A stretch of 64,000 nucleotides of DNA from Streptomyces eurocidicus (GTDB lineage: Bacteria > Actinomycetota > Actinomycetes > Streptomycetales > Streptomycetaceae). Below are positions 9,800 through 17,678 of this stretch, one piece after another. The translations under genes were made by a program, and so were the position numbers. The notes below the pieces were generated by a model that was not told where the DNA came from, did no database searches, and saw only the letters and a list, made by a program, of their open reading frames with translations. The stretch lies in contig NZ_LGUI01000010.1 in assembly GCF_002891295.1 (NCBI RefSeq), positions 248,001 through 312,000 of the forward strand, read 5' to 3'. Positions within the stretch are counted from its first letter, which is position 1, and the number at the start of each line of letters is the position of its first letter.

Positions 9800-10021
9800 A
9801 TGCCCGGCCACACCGCGCGGAGCGGGCTGCCCAGCCTGTCACCCCGCGAGCGCGAAGTACTGGCGCACATCGGCGCCGGTCTGACCTACCACCAGATCGC
9901 CAGGCGGCTCGGCATCAGCGTGCACACCGTGGGCACGTACACCCGCCGCATCCGGGCCAAGCGCTCCGCGCCGACCCTCGCCGACCTGGTGCGGCTGAGC
10001 ATCACCCAGGCGGGCGGCTGA
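9800..10021 (+). CDS. LuxR-family HTH-only regulator (73 aa)
   Basis: ATG 9800 has GGAG at 9789-9792 at good spacing; the adjacent ATG 9797 is an alternative. The protein is almost only a GerE/LuxR helix-turn-helix: LSPREREVLAHIGAGLTYHQIARRLGIS, followed by the recognition helix region HTVGTYTRRIRAK. There is no receiver, PAS or ligand domain, unlike the usual 200-900-aa regulators of this family, so it resembles stand-alone LuxR effectors. It is divergent from the PKS operon and probably controls it. The IS30 element begins 54 bp after its stop, so the gene could in principle be the truncated end of something larger, but start, ribosome binding site and stop are all intact. Confidence 0.8.
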   Translation: MPGHTARSGLPSLSPREREVLAHIGAGLTYHQIARRLGISVHTVGTYTRRIRAKRSAPTLADLVRLSITQAGG

Positions 10022-10075
10022 GCCGCCCCTCCCCGCGCACGCGAAGGCCCCCGGCTCCCCTGCTTCCGTTCTAGT

Positions 10076-10090
10076 GGTCGTCGCAACACC
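10076..10090 (+). repeat. IS30 left inverted repeat
   Basis: GGTCGTCGCAACACC; its partner, inverted, is at 11352-11366. Confidence 0.8.
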
Positions 10091-10107
10091 CCAGCTCAGG
10101 GGATGCG

Positions 10108-11346
10108 ATGGACCACCAGATCCGGGAGGACCGGAAGCCGCAGGGACGGAAGAAGCTGACCGCTGAGCGGGCGGCATACTTCCAGCTCGTGCAGCAGGGT
10201 TACAGCAACAAAGAGGCATGCCGGATCGTGGGGATCAACCCGCGGACCGGCAAGGTGTGGCGCAACGGCCGCCGCGCCCACAAGGGCTTGTCGAAGGCGC
10301 GTCCCCCGGTCCACCGGGAGCCGTCTTCGGCAGGCCCTGGCCGCTATCTGCGGGAGTCCGAGCGCATCCACATCGCCGACCGGCTGCGCGAAAGGGCATC
10401 GATCCGGACCATCGCGGGCGAGCTGGGCCGCAGCCCCTCGACGATCAGCCGGGAGATACGCCGCAACGGCATGCCCCTGCGCGGGAACGCGTCCCGCTGG
10501 GCCTATCGTCCACACGCCGCACAGTCCCGGGCCGACGCCCGCCGACCCCGCCCGAAACCGGGAAAGCTCGGCCAGAACCCCGAGCTGCGGGACTTCGTCC
10601 AGCGCCACCTCGAACGTCGCTGGAGCCCAGAGCAGATATGTCACGCTCTGCGGGCCCGCTTTCCCGACCGGCCGGAGATGCACGTGGCCCACGAGACGAT
10701 CTGCCAAGCCCTCTACGTCCAGGGCCGCGGTGAACTCCGCCGCGAACTGACCCGTGCCCTGCGGACCGGACGTGCCATGCGCCGGCCGCACCGCCAGTCG
10801 GCCAAGCGACAGCCCCGCATGGCGAAGGACATGGTGATGATCAGCGAGCGTCCGCCGGAGGTCTCGGACCGCGCGGTCCCCGGCCACTGGGAGGGCGACC
10901 TGATCATCGGCAAGGCCCATAAGTCCGCCATCGGCACCCTCGTCGAGCGTTCCACCCGCTTCGTCGCCCTGGTCCACCTCCCCGACGGCCGCCAGCCCGC
11001 CCAGATGCGCGACGCGCTCATACAGGCCGTCTCCGCACTGCCCACTCAGCTCAAGCGCTCCCTCACCTGGGACCAGGGCTCCGAGATGCACCTGCACAAG
11101 GAGTTCAGCTCAGCCACCGACATGCCTGTCTACTTCTGCGACCCAGGCAGTCCCTGGCAGCGAGGCTCGAACGAGAACACCAACGGCCTGCTCCGGCAGT
11201 ACTTCCCCAAGGGCACCGACCTCGCCCGCTACAGCCGTCAGGAACTGGACACCGTCGCGGCCGAGCTCAACAGCCGCCCACGCAAAACGCTCGGCTGGGA
11301 AACCCCAGCCGAGCGTCTCGCTAAGCTCCTGGCCACAGCCAATTGA
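10108..11346 (+). CDS. IS30-family transposase
   Basis: This 412-aa protein starts at ATG 10108, just inside the left inverted repeat. An N-terminal HTH-like region (residues about 17-55, YSNKEACRIVGINP) is followed by a second HTH typical of IS30 (RTIAGELGRSPSTISREIRRN). The DDE catalytic domain shows GHWEGDLIIGK (first D), TWDQGSEM (second D) and PWQRGSNENTNGLLRQYFPKG, with the catalytic E in NENTNG. The length is slightly above the usual 320-400 aa because of the N-terminal part. The frame is intact, so the element may still be active. Confidence 0.95.
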   Translation: MDHQIREDRKPQGRKKLTAERAAYFQLVQQGYSNKEACRIVGINPRTGKVWRNGRRAHKGLSKARPPVHREPSSAGPGRYLRESERIHIADRLRERASIRTIAGELGRSPSTISREIRRNGMPLRGNASRWAYRPHAAQSRADARRPRPKPGKLGQNPELRDFVQRHLERRWSPEQICHALRARFPDRPEMHVAHETICQALYVQGRGELRRELTRALRTGRAMRRPHRQSAKRQPRMAKDMVMISERPPEVSDRAVPGHWEGDLIIGKAHKSAIGTLVERSTRFVALVHLPDGRQPAQMRDALIQAVSALPTQLKRSLTWDQGSEMHLHKEFSSATDMPVYFCDPGSPWQRGSNENTNGLLRQYFPKGTDLARYSRQELDTVAAELNSRPRKTLGWETPAERLAKLLATAN

Positions 11347-11351
11347 TCACC

Positions 11352-11366
11352 TGTGTTGCAACGACC
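11352..11366 (-). repeat. IS30 right inverted repeat
   Basis: Plus-strand sequence tgtgttgcaacgacc, the inverted counterpart of 10076-10090. Confidence 0.8.
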
Positions 11367-11428
11367 CCTCGAATTCGCCCTGGGGGAGCCGGGGGCCTTC
11401 CCGGCGCTTCAGACGATCGCGCTCCGGT

Positions 11429-12097
11429 TCACTCGGCGGCGGCGACCGCCTCGGTCCCGGCCGGGCGTGCGGCGGCCTCGGCCTCGGCGGACCGGGCGGC
11501 CTTCTTGGCCTTGATCCGCATGACGACGAACGACCCCAGGCCGAACAGCACGGCGGCGACCAGGCCGAGCCAGGAGAACTTCTTCAGCCACTCCTCGGCG
11601 ACCTTGCCGACGCTGTAGATCACCGCGACGGTGCCGCCCGCCCAGACGATGCCGCCCAGGACGTTGGCGATGAGGAACTTCCAGTACGGCATCTTCAGCA
11701 CACCGGCCAGCGGGCCGGCGAAGATCCGCAGCAGGGCGATGAAGCGGCCGACGAAGACCGCCCACATGCCCCACTTCTGGAAGGAGCGCTCGGCGGTGGC
11801 CACGTGGTGCGGGCCGAAGTGCTTGGGGAACTTCCGGCCGAGCCACTCCAGCAGCGGCTTGCCGCCCTTGCGGCCGATCAGATAGCCGATCGAGTCACCG
11901 ACGATCGCGCCGGCGATGGCGCAGGCGCCGAGCACGTAGGGGTTGATGTGGTCCTGCGTGGCGGCCAGCAGCGTGGCGCTGACGAGGACGATCTCACCGG
12001 GGAGCGGGATGCCCAGGCTCTCCAGCCCGATGACCCCGCCCACCAGGAGGTAGACGGCGACCGCCGGTACTGTCTCTAGCCATTCCTGGATGTGCAA
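11429..12097 (-). CDS. DedA family membrane protein
   Basis: TTG at 12097 is preceded by GGGAGGAA with a 6-nt gap, giving 222 aa, normal for DedA/SNARE-associated proteins. Longer upstream starts reach through a hairpin and are rejected. Typical motifs are IGLESLGIPLPGEIVL, GDSIGYLIGRKGG and VFVGRFIALLRIFAGPLAG, and there are 4-5 hydrophobic segments. The C terminus is an Ala/Glu-rich cytosolic tail. Family members act in undecaprenyl-phosphate or phospholipid translocation and membrane homeostasis. It lies downstream of the RIP operon but behind a strong hairpin, so it is probably transcribed separately. Confidence 0.92.
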   Translation of the reverse strand: MHIQEWLETVPAVAVYLLVGGVIGLESLGIPLPGEIVLVSATLLAATQDHINPYVLGACAIAGAIVGDSIGYLIGRKGGKPLLEWLGRKFPKHFGPHHVATAERSFQKWGMWAVFVGRFIALLRIFAGPLAGVLKMPYWKFLIANVLGGIVWAGGTVAVIYSVGKVAEEWLKKFSWLGLVAAVLFGLGSFVVMRIKAKKAARSAEAEAAARPAGTEAVAAAE

Positions 12098-12122
12098 CGC
12101 CGGTTCCTCCCGATTGACGACC

Positions 12123-12165
12123 GCTTCCCGGCGCGCGCCCGTGGAGGGGACGCGCGCCGGGAAGC
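12123..12165. terminator. strong hairpin after RIP operon
   Basis: Perfect 15-bp arms (12123-12137 and 12151-12165; gcttcccggcgcgcg and its complement) enclose 13 nt. It lies after the last gene of the minus-strand operon (stop 12278) and ahead of dedA. There is no T-run, as is common for Streptomyces terminators. Confidence 0.65.
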
Positions 12166-12277
12166 CTACTGGAGGGGAGGACTCCCCCGGCGTGGCCGGG
12201 GTTGCGACGGAGGGGGCGACGGTTCGGTCACAAGTCGGTACGGTGACTCCACGGACACGTAAAGTCACCTACCGTGA

Positions 12278-13786
12278 TCACTCCCCGGCCGGGGGCTCCG
12301 CGGCGCCGGGCGTGTCCTCGGCGGCCGGGACGCCCTGCGGGGCCTCGGCCGTGGTGGAGTTCCGCTCGATCTTCCAGTAGCCGTTGCTGATCGGATTGCC
12401 CGGCTTCCACCGGAAGATGTACCCGCGGTCACCGTCGTAGTCGTAGGCCGGCGCGTAGAGGTATCCCCCCTTCTCGGTGTTCTTCATGCTGATCGTGTCG
12501 TAGTGGGCGAGCACACCCTTGCCGCCCCGGGTGACGTCGCCGTCGGCGTTCAGCGAGCCCGTGACCTTGAGGGAGCCGGTGACCGCGCCGTTGACCTGCA
12601 TGTCCTTGCCGACGACAAGCTTGGACGGCGTATAGACCGTGACGTTGTGGTAGAAGACGGACTCTCCGGCGGTGCCCGTCGTGAACGTCTTGTTGACCTG
12701 GACGTCCCCGTCCGCGGTCAGCTTCCCGGTGATCCCGGCCGTGCCGCCGACCGAGGCGTTCCCGTCGACGCGCAGTTCGCCGGTCGCGGTCAGCTTCTTG
12801 GCGTTCAGGACGGAGACCGGGTGGTTGAACTTCGTCTCGCCTGCGCTGCCCGTCGTCAGGCTGCCATTCGCCTGGAGGGCCCCGCTCACCGTCAGCGCGT
12901 CCAGCGTCTGGTCCGTGACGCACACGGTCAGGTGGTCCCAGCGGACCACGAAGCCCCCGTCCGGGGTGGGGGTGACGGTCTTCAGCGCGAACGCGGTGTC
13001 CCGCCGTACGGTGTCGGCCGGGACGTCGTACTTGCTGCCGCCCGCGATCCCGGCGTCCGTGACACGCCTGCCGTCCATGTACAGCTCGTGGCTGTCGCCG
13101 CGCACGTGGTGCCACTCCAGGCGGACCGGCGCGTTCGCGGCGACGCGGGTGGCCGGCGGGCCGCCCTGGCTCGTGAGGGCGACCAGGGCCCGGCCGATGC
13201 CCGGGGCCGGGTCGGCCCCGCTGCGGAAGGGGAACTTCGCGACGTCGAGGGTGGTGGTGCGGGGCGTGTCGGGGATCGTCCCCTCCTCCGTCGCCCACTC
13301 CTCGATCTCGATCCTGGCGACGCCCGCCTTGTCGCTGACCATGATCCGGCGGAGCGTGAGGTACAGCCCGTCGACGGTGACCTCGCTCTCCCCGCCCCGC
13401 GGCGCGATGCTGAACCGCACCTTCGAGGGGCCTTCCGCGCCGGCCGCCGGGAACACCGCGGTCTCCGCCGTCGGCACCGCGAGCAGGACGTCCGACTGCA
13501 CGTCGACGACGGTCCAGCCCGAGTCGGGCTCGACGTAGGCGGAGATGCCCTCGCCCGTGAGCGCCAGGTCCTGCGCGAGGGTGCCGACGGGCAGCACGAT
13601 GGCGATCTTGCTGCACCGTACGGGCGTACTGCCGCTGTTGGAGATGACAAGGTCGATGTCGGCGTAGGAGTTCTCGTCCTCGTCGCCGGGCTTGACGTTC
13701 GGCGGGCTGGCGGTGAGCGGGTTGGGCACGGTCGTCAGGGCGTAGGTGAGCAGGGGGCCCTGGTCCGCTCGGGGCGCGTCGGTCAT
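12278..13786 (-). CDS. fibre-like repeat protein of RIP operon (502 aa), function unknown
   Basis: ATG 13786 overlaps the previous stop (ATGA) and has AAGGAGA upstream. I do not recognise a named family. Residues 1-290 look like a beta-rich domain (SYADIDLVISNSGSTPV, VRLEWHHVRGD). From about 304 the sequence resembles phage or tailocin fibre stalks, with short V-x-G-x-L-x-x-x-G steps. An internal duplication is clear: residues 304-342 and 362-400 share N-x-[ST]-x-TTG-[ST]-AGE, F-x-H-x-V, KL and V-[DN]-G. The C terminus (about 425-480) is Tyr/Trp/Gly-rich (GGYLYAPAYDYDGDRGYIF, GNPISNGYWKI), like a distal tip or binding domain. No signal peptide or membrane segment is seen. It is the last gene of the operon. 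Confidence 0.75.
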   Translation of the reverse strand: MTDAPRADQGPLLTYALTTVPNPLTASPPNVKPGDEDENSYADIDLVISNSGSTPVRCSKIAIVLPVGTLAQDLALTGEGISAYVEPDSGWTVVDVQSDVLLAVPTAETAVFPAAGAEGPSKVRFSIAPRGGESEVTVDGLYLTLRRIMVSDKAGVARIEIEEWATEEGTIPDTPRTTTLDVAKFPFRSGADPAPGIGRALVALTSQGGPPATRVAANAPVRLEWHHVRGDSHELYMDGRRVTDAGIAGGSKYDVPADTVRRDTAFALKTVTPTPDGGFVVRWDHLTVCVTDQTLDALTVSGALQANGSLTTGSAGETKFNHPVSVLNAKKLTATGELRVDGNASVGGTAGITGKLTADGDVQVNKTFTTGTAGESVFYHNVTVYTPSKLVVGKDMQVNGAVTGSLKVTGSLNADGDVTRGGKGVLAHYDTISMKNTEKGGYLYAPAYDYDGDRGYIFRWKPGNPISNGYWKIERNSTTAEAPQGVPAAEDTPGAAEPPAGE

Positions 13787-16700
13787 CGGCGGTCTCCTTC
13801 GGTCTCGGCGGCGGTCTCGGCGGCAGTCTCGGCGGCAGGGGTGGGGCGCAGGGTGAGGCGGCCGGTGCGCAGGGCGGGTACGGGGTGCGGGTGGTGGGCC
13901 TCGCCGTCGGCGGCGTAGGTGTCGGCCTCGGTCCACCGGTCGCCGGTGGCGCTCTCCACCCAGGTCCAGGTGCCGTGCCGGTCGGAGGGGCGGGGCAGCA
14001 GGAGCGCGGGCGGGTGGGCGGCGCGGCCGCCGTTGCCCGCGGGGTCCGGCTCGGGCGCGTACGGGGTGGCGGGCAGCGGGCCCAGCCGGAAGGAGACCGG
14101 GAGCTCGGCGAGGGGCGGCTCGACGAGCCGGGCGGGCAGCCGTACCTCCGCCGTGGGCAGGATGTCGGTGGTGGCGTGCACGGTGCCGCGCGGGTCGGCG
14201 AGCAGGGTGAGGAAGGCCGCGTCCCGGTTCTCGGGGTCGCTGCCGGGCGGCCGGGCGGGCAGCGCGAGGGAGGCGCCGGTGCCGATGGGGGCGAAGTAGT
14301 CGCGGGCCTCGGCGGGGAGCTCCCGGCTGTCGAGCACGGTGTGCAGCAGCTTGTAGTCGGTGGCGCGGTGGTCGCCGTGGAAGTAGCCGACGAGGCCGTC
14401 CGCGAGCTCGTTGCGCTCGCCGAGCCGGACCGGCCAGCGGTAGGAGGGGTAGCCGGGCGGGGTCCCCTCGCGCAGGTTCCGCCAGGCGGGGTCGGCGTAC
14501 GGCGGGCCGTCCAGGTCGATGCCGAGGCGGACGCGCAGGAGCGCGAGCGGGCGGCCGAGCAGGACGCTCGGGGTGTGCGGCGGCGGGGTGTCGCCGAGCG
14601 GCGCGGTCGTGGACAGGGTGCGGTCGATGACCGTGAGGAGGGCGCGCAGGGCGGCCGGGCCCCGGTCGGCGGCGGTCAGGGCCACCAGGAAGTCGTGCAG
14701 GTGCCGGTGGTCCTCCCGCAGCTCGTCGACCGTGCGGTAGCGGGAGTACGGCAGCGGGTGCCAGGTGGCCCGGGGGACGCCGTCGGGCGGGAGCGTGGTG
14801 CGCAGCTCGCCGAGCGGGGCGCCGTCGGGAGCGTAGGCGTACAGGGCCCGGTCCAGGTGGCCGGGGACGAGCCAGGCCGCGACGGCCGTGGTGTCCGGGT
14901 CGCTCGACGTGGTGAGCGGGTTGAGGTCGTCCCGGGCGTCGAGCAGGGTGAACCCGGCGCGGGCCGGCTGGACCAGGCGCGGGGTGAGCTGGGTGAAGCG
15001 GTACCAGGTGGGCGGGTTGATGGTGTGGTGGCCCTGGCCGGGCCGGTCCGGGTCCTTGAGGGAAGGGGTGAGCTCCTCGGGGAGCTCGGGGGCGAAGCGG
15101 CGGGCGGGGACGCCGACGCCGATGACGTCGCCGGGTTCGTTCCCGGCCGCGAAGAGCAGGGCGCGCGGGTCCGGGAAGATCGCCGGCAGGGTGTGTCCGA
15201 AGCGGTCGATCACGGCGAGCCGCTCGAAGGCGAACTGCCCGGCGCGCAGCGGCTGGTAGAGGGAGGCGTTCCAGCCGGTGAAGGGGCGAGGCCGGGCGCC
15301 GGGGTCGGGCGGCAGGGTGCGGGCGGCCGCCTCGGTGAGCGCGGTGCGCAGGCCGGGCGAGAGCCGGGAGTGCGGGTTGAGGGAGGCCGGGGTGTGGCCG
15401 CGCGCCGCGAGCTGCTCGGTGAAGCCGACGAGGGGCTGCGCGAACAGGCCGGCGTCGTCGGCCTGCCGGGCCAGGGCGCGCAGGGCCGCGGCGCCCGGCC
15501 CCGGGTGGGTACGGGCGTACTGGCGCAGCGCGGCGGCCGTGGTCTTCCCCGGGGTGGGGGTGAGGAACTGGCGGCCGCGCAGGCTGACGGGGACGGGGTG
15601 GGCGCCGGTGCCGAGCCAGCGGTAGGAGGTCCCGTCGAAGCTCCAGTTGGCGCGCCCGGCGCCCCCGCCGCCCGGGTCGCCCTGCCACTCGATGGGGAAG
15701 TGGTCGACCTTCCACTCGAAGAACAGCGGTGACCAGGGCTGGCGCCAGGCGGCGGTGTACGCCCCCGGGGTGCCGACGGCGTTCTCCTCCGGGGCCCGCA
15801 TGGCCTCGGCGAGCGCCGTCACGTCGCCCTGGTAGCCGGCGGCCCGGGCGAGGGCGCGGGCGTTGGAGGAGGCGAGGTGGAGGAGCTCGCGGAGCAGGGC
15901 GCCGAGGACGCCGGCCAGGCCGTCGGGGGCGGGCAGATGGGGTGGTACGGGGGTGTCCGCCTGGCCCGCGGAGACCGTGGTGCCGGCGACCCGTACGCCG
16001 GTGACGAGCGCGGCCGGCCAGCGGCAGGCGAGCGGCGGGTCCTCGTCCTCCTCCTCTTCGCCGTACGCGCCCTCGGGAACCGTGTAGAGGCCGGCCGTGG
16101 CGGGCTGCTCGGGGTCGGGCGGGAGGGGCCGGTCCTTGGTGCCGCGGATCACGACGACGGGGTCGTTGGGCAGTTGGAAGCCGGGCAGGACGTCCCGTTT
16201 GAGGACGACCTGGTCGGCGGGCAGCCCGTGGGCGTCCTGGTAGGCGCGGACGGCGTCGTCGAGGTCGCCGGGCGAGGCGCCCCAGGGGATCGCGGCGCGC
16301 AGTGCCGCGACGGTGTCGCGCCTGGCCCCGGCCTCCTCGGTCGTGGACCGCACCAGCGTGTCGAGCCGTTCGCGGTAGGCGCCGGCCGGTTCGCCCGGGG
16401 CCTCGGGGACCTTGGGCAGGTTGGCGGCCCACCACAGGTCGTAGAGCCTGCGCTGTGCGGCGATCAGGTCCTGGACGGCGGCGTCGTGGGCGGCCTGGGC
16501 GGTGTTGAGCCGGGCCAGGACCTCGGCGTACGCGGTCCGGGCGGTACGGGTCCGGCGTCGCGTGCCCCGGGCGGGTGTCTCCGGCGGGACGTCCTCCAGC
16601 ACCCAGGCGTAACCCGCGTGGGTGGGGGTGAACCAGGAGGCGTGGACGGCGCGTTCGGCCTGGAACTGGCCGTCGGGCTCCTCCAGCAGGTCGAGCACGC

Positions 16701-17643
16701 CGGAGTGGACGGCCGAGAGGAGCGCGGCGAGCTCGGGCGGGGCACCGGCCCGGCGGCCCGCGTGCTCCTCGATCGCCTTGGTGGCGTGCTCGGTGTTGTT
16801 GCCGACGCCGATGGTGACGTAGTCGGGCCGGTCGGAGGCGGGCAGCGGGCTGCCCTGGCGCTGCCAGGCCAGGTCGAGGACGGTGCCGTGGCAGACGGTG
16901 CGGGCGGTGTCCGGCGGGGTGCCTTCGGCGGTCCAGCGGAGGGCGGCCATGCGGGCGGCGAGGTCACCGGCCAGCGGGTCCGCGGCGGGGTCGCCGTACC
17001 AGCCGGCGACGAGGTAGTTCAGCTGCCACGCGGCCCGCGGGTCGAGGTCGTCGGTGGGGTCGTGCACGGAGAACACGTCGGTGTTGTAGGGCTGGTAGGC
17101 CGCGAACGTGGGCAGGCCGGGGCCGACGGCGGTGAGGAAGAGCCCGCCGGGGGTGCCGGGTTCGCTCCACTCCCCCGTGGCCAGGTCGACACGGCGGCCG
17201 ATGCGGGTGAGGCGCCCTTCGCGGTCCATGTAGGGGCTGGCGCCGTGGGCCGGGTCGAGGAAGTCGCTCTCGACGATCCAGCCGGTGTTGGTGCGCTCCT
17301 CGGACCCCGTGGCGACGGCCTGGCGGACGACCAGCCACCGGTTGGGGACGAGCGGGAAGACGGGGACGCCGTCGCCGTCGGTGTCGGTGCCGTGCGTGAG
17401 GGCCTCGGGCAACTGCCAGTGCAGATAGACGCCTTCGCGCGCGGGGTCGGAGTTGAAGGCGGTGTCCGTGTTGGAGAACGCGGGCGGTTCGGGCGACAGG
17501 TTGAGCCGGGTGAGGGCGTAGTTGGCCTGCCAGCGCTGGAAGACCTCCGCCAGGCGGACCCGTTCGTTGACGGCGAGGGCCTCGATCTGCATGGGGACGA
17601 CGAGCGGCTGCCGTGCGGCGGCCGCTTCCGGGGTGTCCGTCAC
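13783..17643 (-). CDS. large unknown protein of RIP operon (1286 aa)
   Basis: GTG 17643 follows AGGAAGG with a 5-nt gap. An in-frame ATG at 17682 would overlap the previous stop but lacks a ribosome binding site. I do not recognise the family. The N terminus reads PMQIEALAVNERV and then GVYLHWQLPEALTHG and PLVPNRWLVVR. A central segment (about residues 390-470) is Ala/Arg-rich and helical and looks like a coiled coil (ARLNTAQAAHDAAVQDL). The C-terminal half is rich in Trp, Tyr and Pro. There is no signal peptide or transmembrane segment, so it is probably a soluble structural protein. It is coupled to both neighbours, and its stop overlaps the next gene by 4 bp. Confidence 0.78.
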   Translation of the reverse strand: MTDTPEAAAARQPLVVPMQIEALAVNERVRLAEVFQRWQANYALTRLNLSPEPPAFSNTDTAFNSDPAREGVYLHWQLPEALTHGTDTDGDGVPVFPLVPNRWLVVRQAVATGSEERTNTGWIVESDFLDPAHGASPYMDREGRLTRIGRRVDLATGEWSEPGTPGGLFLTAVGPGLPTFAAYQPYNTDVFSVHDPTDDLDPRAAWQLNYLVAGWYGDPAADPLAGDLAARMAALRWTAEGTPPDTARTVCHGTVLDLAWQRQGSPLPASDRPDYVTIGVGNNTEHATKAIEEHAGRRAGAPPELAALLSAVHSGVLDLLEEPDGQFQAERAVHASWFTPTHAGYAWVLEDVPPETPARGTRRRTRTARTAYAEVLARLNTAQAAHDAAVQDLIAAQRRLYDLWWAANLPKVPEAPGEPAGAYRERLDTLVRSTTEEAGARRDTVAALRAAIPWGASPGDLDDAVRAYQDAHGLPADQVVLKRDVLPGFQLPNDPVVVIRGTKDRPLPPDPEQPATAGLYTVPEGAYGEEEEDEDPPLACRWPAALVTGVRVAGTTVSAGQADTPVPPHLPAPDGLAGVLGALLRELLHLASSNARALARAAGYQGDVTALAEAMRAPEENAVGTPGAYTAAWRQPWSPLFFEWKVDHFPIEWQGDPGGGGAGRANWSFDGTSYRWLGTGAHPVPVSLRGRQFLTPTPGKTTAAALRQYARTHPGPGAAALRALARQADDAGLFAQPLVGFTEQLAARGHTPASLNPHSRLSPGLRTALTEAAARTLPPDPGARPRPFTGWNASLYQPLRAGQFAFERLAVIDRFGHTLPAIFPDPRALLFAAGNEPGDVIGVGVPARRFAPELPEELTPSLKDPDRPGQGHHTINPPTWYRFTQLTPRLVQPARAGFTLLDARDDLNPLTTSSDPDTTAVAAWLVPGHLDRALYAYAPDGAPLGELRTTLPPDGVPRATWHPLPYSRYRTVDELREDHRHLHDFLVALTAADRGPAALRALLTVIDRTLSTTAPLGDTPPPHTPSVLLGRPLALLRVRLGIDLDGPPYADPAWRNLREGTPPGYPSYRWPVRLGERNELADGLVGYFHGDHRATDYKLLHTVLDSRELPAEARDYFAPIGTGASLALPARPPGSDPENRDAAFLTLLADPRGTVHATTDILPTAEVRLPARLVEPPLAELPVSFRLGPLPATPYAPEPDPAGNGGRAAHPPALLLPRPSDRHGTWTWVESATGDRWTEADTYAADGEAHHPHPVPALRTGRLTLRPTPAAETAAETAAETEGDRR

Positions 17644-17678
17644 TGCGCCTTCCTGCCCTTTCTGTGGACGGTGTGCGG

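Larger units (their letters stand above)
10076..11366 (+). mobile_element. IS30-family insertion sequence
   Basis: A single transposase gene is bounded by imperfect inverted repeats GGTCGT(C/T)GCAACAC at 10076-10090 and 11352-11366 (13 of 15 match). Total length is about 1.29 kb. No convincing 2-3 bp target duplication is visible at the ends. It sits between the luxR-type gene and dedA, marking the right edge of the PKS/NRPS cluster. Confidence 0.88.

Noticed and set aside
8201..9811. 536-aa MFS protein starting at 9811
   Set aside because: The extra N terminus is non-coding in character and would overlap the divergent luxR promoter; GTG 9475 has a strong ribosome binding site.
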